Origin: Sphingobacteriaceae bacterium
GTDB taxonomy: Bacteria > Bacteroidota > Bacteroidia > B-17B0 > Aurantibacillaceae
NCBI GenBank assembly: GCA_947480015.1
Contig: CANKBS010000012.1
Span: 41,421-105,420 of the forward strand
Length of the DNA stretch: 64,000 nucleotides
Direction of reading: 5' to 3'
Shown here: in pieces, positions 26,717-34,923 of the stretch
How the letters are laid out: the number at the start of each line of letters is the position of its first letter
Position numbering within the stretch: the stretch's first letter is position 1
Translations under genes and position numbers: made by a program
Notes under the pieces: generated by a model
Database searches by the model: none
The model's input: only the letters and a program-made list of their open reading frames with translations
Told to the model about the DNA's origin: nothing

Positions 26717-27385
26717 ATGGACAACTTGATCAGGTTCGAACATGTTACCATTTTTCAGGACGAGCGTCCTGTAGTGGGTGACTTGAGCGTTGAAGTTAAA
26801 AAAGGTGAATTTGTGTATCTGCTTGGTAAAACCGGCAGCGGCAAAAGTAGTTTTTTAAAAACGCTTTATGGCGATCTGGCTCTTACAACAGGCAGCGCGA
26901 CGGTTTGCGGTTATGATCTGATCAATTTAAAACAACGTGAAATTCCTTTTCTGCGTCGTAAACTGGGTATTGTGTTTCAGGATTTTCAATTGCTGGGCGA
27001 CCGCAGTATTTATAACAACCTCAAATTTGTAATGAAAGCTACGGGCTGGAAAGACGAGGCAAAAATAAAAGAACGCATTAGCGAAGTACTCAAAAAAGTA
27101 AATCTCGACGGCAAAGAAAATAAAATGCCTCACGAATTGTCGGGCGGTGAGCAACAAAGGGTGAGTATTGGTCGCGCTTTGGTAAACGATCCCGAGCTTA
27201 TTTTAGCCGATGAGCCCACCGGAAATTTAGATCCTGCTACTTCTGAAGAAATTCTGATCCTTCTTAAAAACCTTTGCGATAGCGGACATGCTGTGCTATT
27301 TGCCACACACGATATGTTGGTTTATAATAAATTCCGTTCGCGCACCTTAACCTTTGATAATGCAAAGGTGACGGAGAATAACTAA
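26717..27385 (+). CDS. ftsE: Cell-division ATP-binding protein FtsE
   Basis: 222 residues. Walker A LLGKTGSGKSSFLKTLYGDL, Q-loop GIVFQDFQLLGDRSIYNNL, signature LSGGEQQRVSIGRALVNDP and Walker B LILADEPTGNLDPATS, all in the FtsE pattern. FtsE works with the membrane protein FtsX to control peptidoglycan hydrolases at the septum. FtsX is not encoded next to it, which is common in Bacteroidota. The start is 157 bp from the divergent TPR gene. Confidence 0.9.
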   Translation: MDNLIRFEHVTIFQDERPVVGDLSVEVKKGEFVYLLGKTGSGKSSFLKTLYGDLALTTGSATVCGYDLINLKQREIPFLRRKLGIVFQDFQLLGDRSIYNNLKFVMKATGWKDEAKIKERISEVLKKVNLDGKENKMPHELSGGEQQRVSIGRALVNDPELILADEPTGNLDPATSEEILILLKNLCDSGHAVLFATHDMLVYNKFRSRTLTFDNAKVTENN

Positions 27386-27411
27386 TCAACTTTCAAAAAG
27401 CGATCTAATTA

Positions 27412-27482
27412 TTTGGGCGCCCGGGCGGGCTGCGCCGGCCCCATAACTATCGCATTCAATCTAATGGCTGGCTCATCAAGTC
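27412..27482 (+). repeat. Short or decayed TTTGGGCGCC-type element
   Basis: It starts TTTGGGCGCCCGGGCGGGC and retains GGCTGGCTCATCAAG (27467-27480) but lacks the second half of the terminal hairpin. It lies 27 bp after ftsE. The rest of 27483-27688 is AT-rich with nothing recognised. Confidence 0.7.
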
Positions 27483-27688
27483 ACTGGAATTATTTCTCAT
27501 TGTTATCAGGATTAATTGAAATTAAAAAAGGATAAAAAAAGCGATAAAAACTAGTTTTTACCAAAGGGTTTTACTTTCCTGAATATGTTGCTACTGTTTT
27601 ATTAGGAAAGCAAAACGAAAATTAAGAATTTTCAAAACAAATCAACGTCTGTTAATTACAACACCATTCAAAAGAATATTTAAGATTA

Positions 27689-30600
27689 TTACCTGTTTAA
27701 GGTTACTTGTCCGGTCAAGACCTTCTGTTCCCCAGAATTACTAGACACAGTGATCTTCCACACATACACATCCTGCTTAGCTTCTTCTCCTTTGTAGCTT
27801 CCATCCCATCCTGTTTCTGTGTTGTTAGTTTCGAAGAGTTTCGCCCCCCAACGATCAAAGATTGAAAGTGTATAGAATTTAGTCCCTCTTAAAATTGGCA
27901 GGAAAACATCGTTGAGTTCATCACCGTTTGGTGTGAAAGCATTTGGGATATAAATATTAAAATAAGATTCTACTTTAATTGTTTTTACAATGGTATCGGA
28001 GCAACCGTATTTGTTTTGCACTATGAAGGCCACAGGGTAAAGACCCGCATCCTGAAAGAAGTAAGACGCGTTTTCGTTGTTGGATTTAAATCCATTGTTG
28101 GCTATAAAAAACCAATTCCATTTATTTTGGAAATCGCCTTTTGAATTATTAGTGAAGATTACTGTCTCTAAACTTTCCACCGGTTTTTCAGGAAGGAATT
28201 TAAAGTCTGCTTTCGGAACAGGATAAGCATTTACTAAAATCGTAACTGTGTTTATACAATTGCTGTTGGTGTCCTGCAAACGTCCTGTAATGAGGTACTC
28301 GCTAGGCACAGTGAATAAATGAGAAAATTTATTTCCGGTGTAAGAATTATTTTCTAAAGTCCAATATGTTGTTGGTTTAGTATGCGAATCAAAAACAAAT
28401 TCAGAAGTAAATGGCACGCAATTGTATTTGCTACTCGGTATTAAACTACCGTAAGGCAGATCATCCACAATTAAATCTGCCGTGGTTTTGTTTTTACAAT
28501 TGTTTCCATCAGTCACGTTTAAAATATAAGTTCCTCCGTATGTGAGGCTATGCGCTACAAAGCTCACGGTTTGACCGGCATACAATAAATTATCCGGGCC
28601 AGTCCAGTTATACGTATCGCCGCCTTTACCAATCAAGGTAATTACATCGTTTAAACAGATTCTTGTTTTAGGTAAAGTTATTTCAGGGATTGGAAGCGGT
28701 ATGATGGAAACCGTTACCCTGGCAATTTGAGTACAAGAATTTAAACTGGCCATGACCTGATAGGTTTGTTGGCTGACAGGGCTGGCGCTGACAACCGCTC
28801 CGGTAGTGGTGTTTAGAGCTAAGTTCGGTGACCAATCAAAGGATGTGCTATTGCCCAAGGCTGTTAAATTTATTTTATCACCCAGACAGATACTTGGATT
28901 GTTAGGCGTGATGCTTACTGTTGGTAAAGGATTAACTGTAATGCTAGTTGTTTGTAATGCGGAATTGCAGCCCAAACTTGAACCAAAGACACTAAACACC
29001 GCATTAATACTAGGATGCGCTACTGCCACACCCCCATTGGAATAGGTAGTGTAATTAGGGCTTGAAGATGACCAGGTATAAGAATTAGCCCCATTAGAAG
29101 TATAAGTAAAATGCTGGCCTGCACAAATTACCGGCGTGAATGAATTAACGCCAACAGTTGGATTAGGCACCACCGTAAAAACCATGGTGGCACTGGAAGT
29201 ACAAACACCATTGGAACCTTGCAGAGTTGCTATACCAACAGCTAATGATGATGAGAAAGGTGGGTTGGCAAACAGAGAAGTACTTGGTGCAACTGGGGTA
29301 CTGCTGGCAATGATATTAGGGGTATACAAAGTATAAGAAGCAGCGCCGAAGGATGTAAGGGTGATAGTATTTGGTGAACCATTAAAAGCCTGAGAACACA
29401 AACTGTGACTGCTTAAAACTACTGTTAATGAAGGTGGACTAATAACAGATATGGAAGCAAAAGCAGAATTAGTACAGGAACTAGGTGCAGTAACCTTTAC
29501 CGTATAAGTACCACTTTGATTAAGCGATGGAGAAGAGAGTGTTGGATTTTGAAAAGAAGAAATAAAATTAAATGGTCCCGACCAATTGTAAATAGCACCG
29601 GCTACTGAGTTTGCAAATAAAAGCATGTTTTGACTGGTGCATACAGTGCTACCCAATGCGGATACTGTTGGCGAAGGATTTACTGTGAGTGTCTTACTGG
29701 TACTGGCTGTACAGCCATTTACCGAGGTGACCGTTAAATTATAAACGCCCGAGTATAATGGTGTGGCAGCTGTAATAACCGGACTCTGTAAGCTAGAAAC
29801 AAAACTTTGTGGCCCATCAAAACTGTAGCCCACTCCCCCACTTGCATTCAATTGTAAATTTTGTCCGTTACAGCGTGGTGAGTTACTTGTAAAAACTGGC
29901 ATTGGAATCGGATACAAAATAATAGTTGGATAAGCCACCGAAGTACAACCCAAGGCAGAACCAATTACGGTATATTGTGTATTTACAAGTGGTGAAGCCG
30001 TAAAACTCGCACCGGTAAGGCTAAGCGTAGTCGAAGCCCAGGTGTATGAACTCGCTCCCAAAGCGGTCATAGTGCCAACCGTTAGCGGACAAATAGAAGC
30101 ATTGCTTACAGTTAAAATTGGATTGGGAATAAAATCAACCGAAATCGTATTGCTTGTTAAACAGTTATTGGCATCGCTGCTGTTAATCGTGTAAACATAA
30201 GTACCCGCAATAAACTCCGTTACTGTATTTGTATTTATCGGTGGACCGTTTGTCCAGGTATAAGTATAACCCGGCGTGCCCCCACTGTTGGTGCCAGTTA
30301 AAACAATGCCGCTGCCGGCGCAAGTTGTTGGAGTATTAGCTGACAGTGATAAATTTAATGCAGGTGGCTGTGTAATAAAAAAACTCTGGTTGATCTGACA
30401 ACCCGTTAATGCATCGGTTACATTCACGCTCCAAATACCGGCACTTAAAGAGTTAGTAAATGCTGTAGTGTAGGTGCTAATGCCGTTTGTCCACAAATAA
30501 CTTTGGTTGCCCGAACCACCTGCTAAGCCAGTTACAGAGCCTGTGCCGCTGTTAGCGCCAAAGCAGCTAATACTATTGCTTGTGGATACATTACCTGTTA

Positions 30601-32272
30601 AAGGGATGAGTGAAGTAAAAACGGTTGTAATGGAAGAAGTAACATTGTTGCCAACATCAAACACCAATAATGTATAAGTGCCCGGACTTAAACCACTAGC
30701 CACTGAACCATTTTGTGCTGTTGGAAGCCAGGTATAAGTATATGGTCCAATGCCTCCGCTGGTGCTTACAGTTGCCGAACCAAGGCTGGCACAGGTTATA
30801 GAACTGCTCGTTACTGAAATACATGGCTGTGTAATATTTATAACTTGTTTTACGGTATCAATTCTACAATTATAATATAAAATAAGAGCGGCGGTGTAAT
30901 TACCAACCGCAGAGTAATTGTGTGAAGGGTTAACTAATGTTGAAACATTGGATGGCCCGGAACCAGGGTCACCAAAATTCCAGGCAAAACTATTAGGGGC
31001 ATTATTTGTGGCCGAACATCCTGTTTGGAAACCAGGACAAGTGAAACTCGCAGAGGGACAGCTAAGACTGCTCCCAATAGTATATGTAAACAAAGGTAAA
31101 GGTGGATCAAAATAACTGGAACAAAAATTTGGCAGGCCGTACCTACTTAACCCAGAAGAAATCGATTGGCTCAAGTAGGAAAAATTGCAACCTGTACCTC
31201 CAATATTTGGGTTATTTATTACACACAAGGATGTTTGGTTTACAACTGATCCGTATATTTTTCCATTTGGAGCCAATTGTAGATTATTGATAGGCTGTAA
31301 GGGTATAGAAGGCATGACGGTGTATATAGACGCTATGATTGCGGCAGACGTACCTGCACATAAATTCCATTGATAGAGTAGTGGCGGCCCTGCCACATTT
31401 GAAACAGTCTTAACGGTATATAACTTAGAGCCATCAGATGAGAATTCACAACCTAACAATTGAAGAAAACTGCCGGAAATTAATGATAAAGAATTAGTAA
31501 CAATTCCAGTACTATTGTCAAAATCATAGAGCGCTATTCCTTCTGCTGTTATTACTGATCCATTAAATATTGAATATGATCTTGCGATTTTTTTTCCATT
31601 TGGACTTATTCGTAATCCATTATAAGAAGAGTTAATTGTTGGGCCATAGCCTCCTGGCGAAATCACAGGAATACTATTGACACCTGTGGGAGAAATAAGA
31701 AATGAAATAAAATTAGTGTTGTAGTCTGAAACTACTAGCCAAAAGTCATTACCATTACAGTGTTTCACCGCGCTGAGATGCATACCAATTGGGCCAGTGT
31801 ACAAGGGCAGATTTTTAATTGTGACAGATCCTGTACCAAGTGCCAAGCTCATATCAACGATTGAGTAATTCAAACCAACTGTACCTGTGTAATTACCCAA
31901 AGTAAATATGTACCATAAACTGTTATTTCCTGGCTTTTTAATAATTAATGGGGAACCATAATTTAAATTATAACCTGAAAGGCCAGTGCCATTGGCCATA
32001 ATTTGATGCAAATTATTCCAAACTGTATCGCCCTGTGTGTAAAATAATAAATTCCCTAGGTTATTTGAAATACAAGCAGAAGCACCTGTATTGTGTGTTC
32101 TTCCATTGGTTAAAATACTCGGGGGGTTAGTATTAAAATCTAAACCTGCTTGATAAGCAAAATACCATTTATTAGCCTCATTTTGGCTATTGCAAATAGA
32201 ACAAAGTACAACTAGTAAAAATGAGGTTATATGAATGGAGGTTCTTCTCAAATTTCTTTTTATTAAACACAA
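27689..32272 (-). CDS. Giant T9SS type B (CHU_C) surface protein with PKD and SprB-like repeats
   Basis: 1527 residues. No ATG is available at the front; TTG at 32272 or a TTG seven codons later starts a signal peptide (SIHITSFLLVVLCSICNSQ). Residues about 30-380 form a propeller-like region found in many Bacteroidota surface proteins (NKWYFAYQAGLDFNT). A PKD domain follows (SFAWNFGDPGSGPSN...NPSHNYSAVGNYTAAL), then SprB-like units (SCFGANSGTGSVTGLAGGSG) and a series of Ig-like repeats with LSICAG/CTS motifs. It ends with the CHU_C domain (IPNAFTPNGDELNDVF...IFDRWGAKLFE). Likely exported by T9SS and used in adhesion or gliding-type surface contact. Confidence 0.88.
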   Translation of the reverse strand: MCLIKRNLRRTSIHITSFLLVVLCSICNSQNEANKWYFAYQAGLDFNTNPPSILTNGRTHNTGASACISNNLGNLLFYTQGDTVWNNLHQIMANGTGLSGYNLNYGSPLIIKKPGNNSLWYIFTLGNYTGTVGLNYSIVDMSLALGTGSVTIKNLPLYTGPIGMHLSAVKHCNGNDFWLVVSDYNTNFISFLISPTGVNSIPVISPGGYGPTINSSYNGLRISPNGKKIARSYSIFNGSVITAEGIALYDFDNSTGIVTNSLSLISGSFLQLLGCEFSSDGSKLYTVKTVSNVAGPPLLYQWNLCAGTSAAIIASIYTVMPSIPLQPINNLQLAPNGKIYGSVVNQTSLCVINNPNIGGTGCNFSYLSQSISSGLSRYGLPNFCSSYFDPPLPLFTYTIGSSLSCPSASFTCPGFQTGCSATNNAPNSFAWNFGDPGSGPSNVSTLVNPSHNYSAVGNYTAALILYYNCRIDTVKQVINITQPCISVTSSSITCASLGSATVSTSGGIGPYTYTWLPTAQNGSVASGLSPGTYTLLVFDVGNNVTSSITTVFTSLIPLTGNVSTSNSISCFGANSGTGSVTGLAGGSGNQSYLWTNGISTYTTAFTNSLSAGIWSVNVTDALTGCQINQSFFITQPPALNLSLSANTPTTCAGSGIVLTGTNSGGTPGYTYTWTNGPPINTNTVTEFIAGTYVYTINSSDANNCLTSNTISVDFIPNPILTVSNASICPLTVGTMTALGASSYTWASTTLSLTGASFTASPLVNTQYTVIGSALGCTSVAYPTIILYPIPMPVFTSNSPRCNGQNLQLNASGGVGYSFDGPQSFVSSLQSPVITAATPLYSGVYNLTVTSVNGCTASTSKTLTVNPSPTVSALGSTVCTSQNMLLFANSVAGAIYNWSGPFNFISSFQNPTLSSPSLNQSGTYTVKVTAPSSCTNSAFASISVISPPSLTVVLSSHSLCSQAFNGSPNTITLTSFGAASYTLYTPNIIASSTPVAPSTSLFANPPFSSSLAVGIATLQGSNGVCTSSATMVFTVVPNPTVGVNSFTPVICAGQHFTYTSNGANSYTWSSSSPNYTTYSNGGVAVAHPSINAVFSVFGSSLGCNSALQTTSITVNPLPTVSITPNNPSICLGDKINLTALGNSTSFDWSPNLALNTTTGAVVSASPVSQQTYQVMASLNSCTQIARVTVSIIPLPIPEITLPKTRICLNDVITLIGKGGDTYNWTGPDNLLYAGQTVSFVAHSLTYGGTYILNVTDGNNCKNKTTADLIVDDLPYGSLIPSSKYNCVPFTSEFVFDSHTKPTTYWTLENNSYTGNKFSHLFTVPSEYLITGRLQDTNSNCINTVTILVNAYPVPKADFKFLPEKPVESLETVIFTNNSKGDFQNKWNWFFIANNGFKSNNENASYFFQDAGLYPVAFIVQNKYGCSDTIVKTIKVESYFNIYIPNAFTPNGDELNDVFLPILRGTKFYTLSIFDRWGAKLFETNNTETGWDGSYKGEEAKQDVYVWKITVSSNSGEQKVLTGQVTLNR

Positions 32273-32327
32273 GTAAATTTAGCGAAAAAAGGAAAATTAA
32301 ACAAGCTAAATTCAAATTGGTAAACAA

Positions 32328-32353
32328 TAAAAAAGCCAGCTCGCACTGGCTTT
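32328..32353 (-). terminator. Intrinsic terminator after the Cys-rich protein gene
   Basis: AAAGCCAG/CTGGCTTT (32332-32339 and 32346-32353) is an 8-bp stem with a 6-nt loop; on the minus strand it is followed by a T-run (A-run at 32328-32333). It lies 25 bp past the stop at 32378. Confidence 0.78.
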
Positions 32354-32377
32354 AGGAAGAAGTTTATTGTTGGTTTT

Positions 32378-32779
32378 TTATTGTTGATGAATATCAGTAA
32401 CGCTGCCTTGCCAATTCATATCGCACAGGCCATTAGGGGTGCATCCTCCCGCTGTAACGCTGGTTACGGTTTGGTTGTTAATATCCATAACAGGTCCAAT
32501 AAATGGAGCGGTTACCTGCACGCTAACGTTACATAAGCCTGAACATCCACTACAGGTGACCGTCACAAAACTGTTAGTTGGGACGGTAACTCCTGTTAAA
32601 CTGTAGCATGGGGGGCAACTCGGCGCACTGTTATCGTACCAGATAATGGTGCAAGTTAATGCGCAACTTGTAGTATTGTCAATGTCATAACTACAAGATT
32701 GACTTAAAGCCATTTTAGGAATTATAAAAAAGCTAAAGAAGGCAGTTAACAGAAGTAAGGATTTAATTTTTGTTTTCAT
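32378..32779 (-). CDS. Small Cys-rich secreted protein
   Basis: 133 residues: signal peptide MKTKIKSLLLLTAFFSFFII...ALSQ, then a mature chain of about 105 residues with 13 Cys (SCSYD, SCALTCTIIWYD, CPPCYS, CSGCSGLCN, GGCTPNGLCD). The spacing suggests disulfides or a metal-free knotted beta fold. There is no sorting domain. I do not recognise the family. Its promoter region is shared with the divergent response-regulator gene and contains the six AGAGGTGA-type boxes, about 100-175 bp upstream of its start. Confidence 0.75.
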   Translation of the reverse strand: MKTKIKSLLLLTAFFSFFIIPKMALSQSCSYDIDNTTSCALTCTIIWYDNSAPSCPPCYSLTGVTVPTNSFVTVTCSGCSGLCNVSVQVTAPFIGPVMDINNQTVTSVTAGGCTPNGLCDMNWQGSVTDIHQQ

Positions 32780-32875
32780 GTTTTTTTGGTTTTAAAGATT
32801 AATTAATAAAAAATTGTAACCGGTTTACGCTACAAATTTAGATTGAATTTTACCTGAAAAAACAGGGCATCGCCT

Positions 32876-32956
32876 ATAGAGGTGAGGCATCTCACCTCCA
32901 GAGGTGAGATATTTTATCACCTATACAGGTGAGTGGTATAAGCTCTAGAGGTGATA
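32876..32956. promoter_or_regulatory. Cluster of six AGAGGTGA-type boxes (putative operator)
   Basis: Copies on the plus strand: AGAGGTGAG 32878-32886, AGAGGTGAG 32900-32908, ACAGGTGAG 32925-32933, AGAGGTGAT 32947-32955. Copies on the minus strand: GAGGTGAG 32891-32898 and AGGTGA 32917-32922. Neighbouring copies form inverted pairs, for example GAGGTGAG-gcat-CTCACCTC (32879-32898). Plus-strand copies are spaced 22, 25 and 22 bp, close to two helical turns. The cluster lies between the divergent starts at 32779 and 33094. No protein is encoded in 32780-33093. Confidence 0.75.
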
Positions 32957-33093
32957 AAAATGAAGCAATAAATTTGCTTCGTCGCTTTTAAATCCATTTT
33001 GGTATGTTAGGAAAGCAACGCGGTCTAATTTTCAAAAAAATACATTAAAAGCATGTTAAAAATCAGGCCTTCCAACGTATAAAAGGTATAAGA

Positions 33094-33741
33094 ATGCCCA
33101 AAAAAATGGATAAAAAAATTAAAATCATTATCGCCGATGATCATGAAATGATACGAGAGGGTATTAAAAGTACATTAAAGGATTACCTAAGTTATGAATT
33201 TGTTGCGGAAGTAGCTAGCGGCAGAGATTTGCTTAAAGTTTTAAAACGATTTCGCAAAACTGATATTTTACTTTTGAATTATGACATGCCTCCTAAAAAT
33301 GGTTTTGAAATTTTGTATAAAGTGACACTTAATTTCCCTGACATCAAAGTGGTCATGTTGAGTATGTCCGATGATATGGAGCTTCAGGTGCAAAGTATTA
33401 AACTGGGCGCAAAAGCATTTCTCTTAAAAACATTCAGCACTGAGGAGTTGATAGAAACGCTGGTAGAAGTGCATAAAAATGGGCTTTATGTAAAAGATCA
33501 AATAAGTTCAAAACTCGATCACAAAGCTTACCCGCTAAAATTAACTTTTAACGCAATAACAGAGCGCGAACAAGAAATATTAAAAGAATTAGATAAAGGT
33601 AAAACAGAAGCAGAGATCGCTTTAACTTTTGGCATATCAAAAGCAACTGTACATACTCATAAAAATAGTTTACTAAAAAAGACCAATACACACAATACTG
33701 CACAATTGCTTAAAGAGGCAATGAAAAGAGGATTGATTTAG
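33094..33741 (+). CDS. LuxR/NarL-family response regulator with Asn at the phospho-acceptor position
   Basis: 215 residues. The receiver domain (about 8-125) keeps the acidic pair D15-D16 (IIADDHEMIREGI), S90 (VVMLSMSDD) and K112 (FLLKTFS). The residue aligned with the phosphorylated Asp, in LLLNYDMPPKNG, is N62; an Asp occurs two residues later (D64). The C-terminal LuxR helix-turn-helix (about 148-205) is intact: ITEREQEILKELDKGKTEAE, FGISKATVHTHKNSLLKK. It may bind DNA without phosphorylation, or use D64. No histidine kinase is adjacent. The upstream six-box cluster is a natural candidate target. Confidence 0.88.
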   Translation: MPKKMDKKIKIIIADDHEMIREGIKSTLKDYLSYEFVAEVASGRDLLKVLKRFRKTDILLLNYDMPPKNGFEILYKVTLNFPDIKVVMLSMSDDMELQVQSIKLGAKAFLLKTFSTEELIETLVEVHKNGLYVKDQISSKLDHKAYPLKLTFNAITEREQEILKELDKGKTEAEIALTFGISKATVHTHKNSLLKKTNTHNTAQLLKEAMKRGLI

Positions 33742-33768
33742 TGTTTTTAGGGGAGTTATGTAATCATA

Positions 33769-33790
33769 AATCCACAGGCTTGCTGCCCTG
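33769..33790 (+). repeat. Remnant of a TTTGGGCGCC-type element
   Basis: Only CCACAGGCTTGCTGCCCT remains, identical to the terminal hairpin half of the element at 11258-11390. The rest of 33742-33997 has no feature I can support. Confidence 0.5.
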
Positions 33791-33997
33791 CCGCGGTTTT
33801 TTTAATTAAAGAAATGATTTTCCTGCAAATTAAAACACACTTTATTTTTTGCAAGTCTTTGTCCATCTATCTTTTAGATTCTTTGAGGTTTGACTAAAAA
33901 ATATTCTCGTACTCAGTTTCTTTCAAATTCTATCTGATCAAGATCAGGTTCCGGATCTAATTATTTTCATACCTTTAATTGACCCGATTAAATTGCC

Positions 33998-34918
33998 ATG
34001 AAACATTTCCTATTTATCGTTTTAATTGTTTTCCAGAGCAAAGTAATAAAATCACAAATTGTCTTTTGTCCCCCTGGTGCGGAGTGGCATTATTTATTCG
34101 GCGGTGCGTTTTCTCCCAATAATACCTTTAATGAAATGATTCTTCATAACGCCGATTCAATTTCCGGTATTGATACTATTAAGCAATTGATGCATTACCG
34201 ATTTTTTTTACAATGCAGTCCAACCGTCAGAAAAACGCTTGTTAAACAAAAAGGCGACACGGTTTTTTTTCTTAACAGCCGAACACAAAACACCTGGCAG
34301 ATTTTATACAATTTCGCTGCGCAGCCCGGCCAAAGCTGGCAAACTACGGTTGTTCAGAGTAATAATGTTCCTATAACATTTACTTATACGGTTGATTCAG
34401 TTAAAACGGTTTTAATGAATGGTTTCAATTTACGCCAACTCAAACTTAAGGCCCCAAGCGGTTATCAAGGACTAACAGTTATCGAAAGAATTGGCGCCAT
34501 GTTTCTATTTCCCTACGACAACAGCGGCCTTGGGTTTTGCGATGGTAATGAATTTATAGAACCTTTATGTTATAAAGATGCTTCCTTTGGAACCAAACAA
34601 TTTAGTGAAAAGTCATGCAACTATTTTACAATTAATTATGTTGGCATTCCAAACCAAAATAATGAAATCATCCCTTTAGAAATTTATCCTAACCCGGCCC
34701 AGAACTTACTAAGCATTAAATCAATTGAATTACTTTCTGACAACTGGAAAATCCGTGTGACTAATGCTATAGGAGCTATGGTAAAAACTAATCAACCACA
34801 AAACCGCAACAATACCATTTCACAGATAGATATAAGCGACCTAGGCGCAGGCTTATATTTTTTGCAGATTTATAAATCCGGTAAATTAATTTTTACAGAA
34901 AAATTTGTGAAAGAGTAA
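33998..34918 (+). CDS. T9SS type A cargo protein, paralogue of the gene at 10278
   Basis: 306 residues: signal peptide MKHFLFIVLIVFQSKVIKSQ, body beginning IVFCPPGAEW, and sorting domain LEIYPNPAQNLLSIKS...LIFTEKFVKE. The body shares long stretches of pattern with the product of 10278-11231 (HYRFFL, KQKGDTVFF, RTQNTWQILYNFAA, FNLRQLKL, CYKDASFGTKQ, SCNYFT). Neither copy has a recognisable enzyme motif; conserved Cys residues (VFCPP, FCDGNEF, CNYF) may form disulfides. The two genes are about 24 kb apart, so this is not a recent tandem duplication. Confidence 0.84.
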   Translation: MKHFLFIVLIVFQSKVIKSQIVFCPPGAEWHYLFGGAFSPNNTFNEMILHNADSISGIDTIKQLMHYRFFLQCSPTVRKTLVKQKGDTVFFLNSRTQNTWQILYNFAAQPGQSWQTTVVQSNNVPITFTYTVDSVKTVLMNGFNLRQLKLKAPSGYQGLTVIERIGAMFLFPYDNSGLGFCDGNEFIEPLCYKDASFGTKQFSEKSCNYFTINYVGIPNQNNEIIPLEIYPNPAQNLLSIKSIELLSDNWKIRVTNAIGAMVKTNQPQNRNNTISQIDISDLGAGLYFLQIYKSGKLIFTEKFVKE

Positions 34919-34923
34919 AGGCT

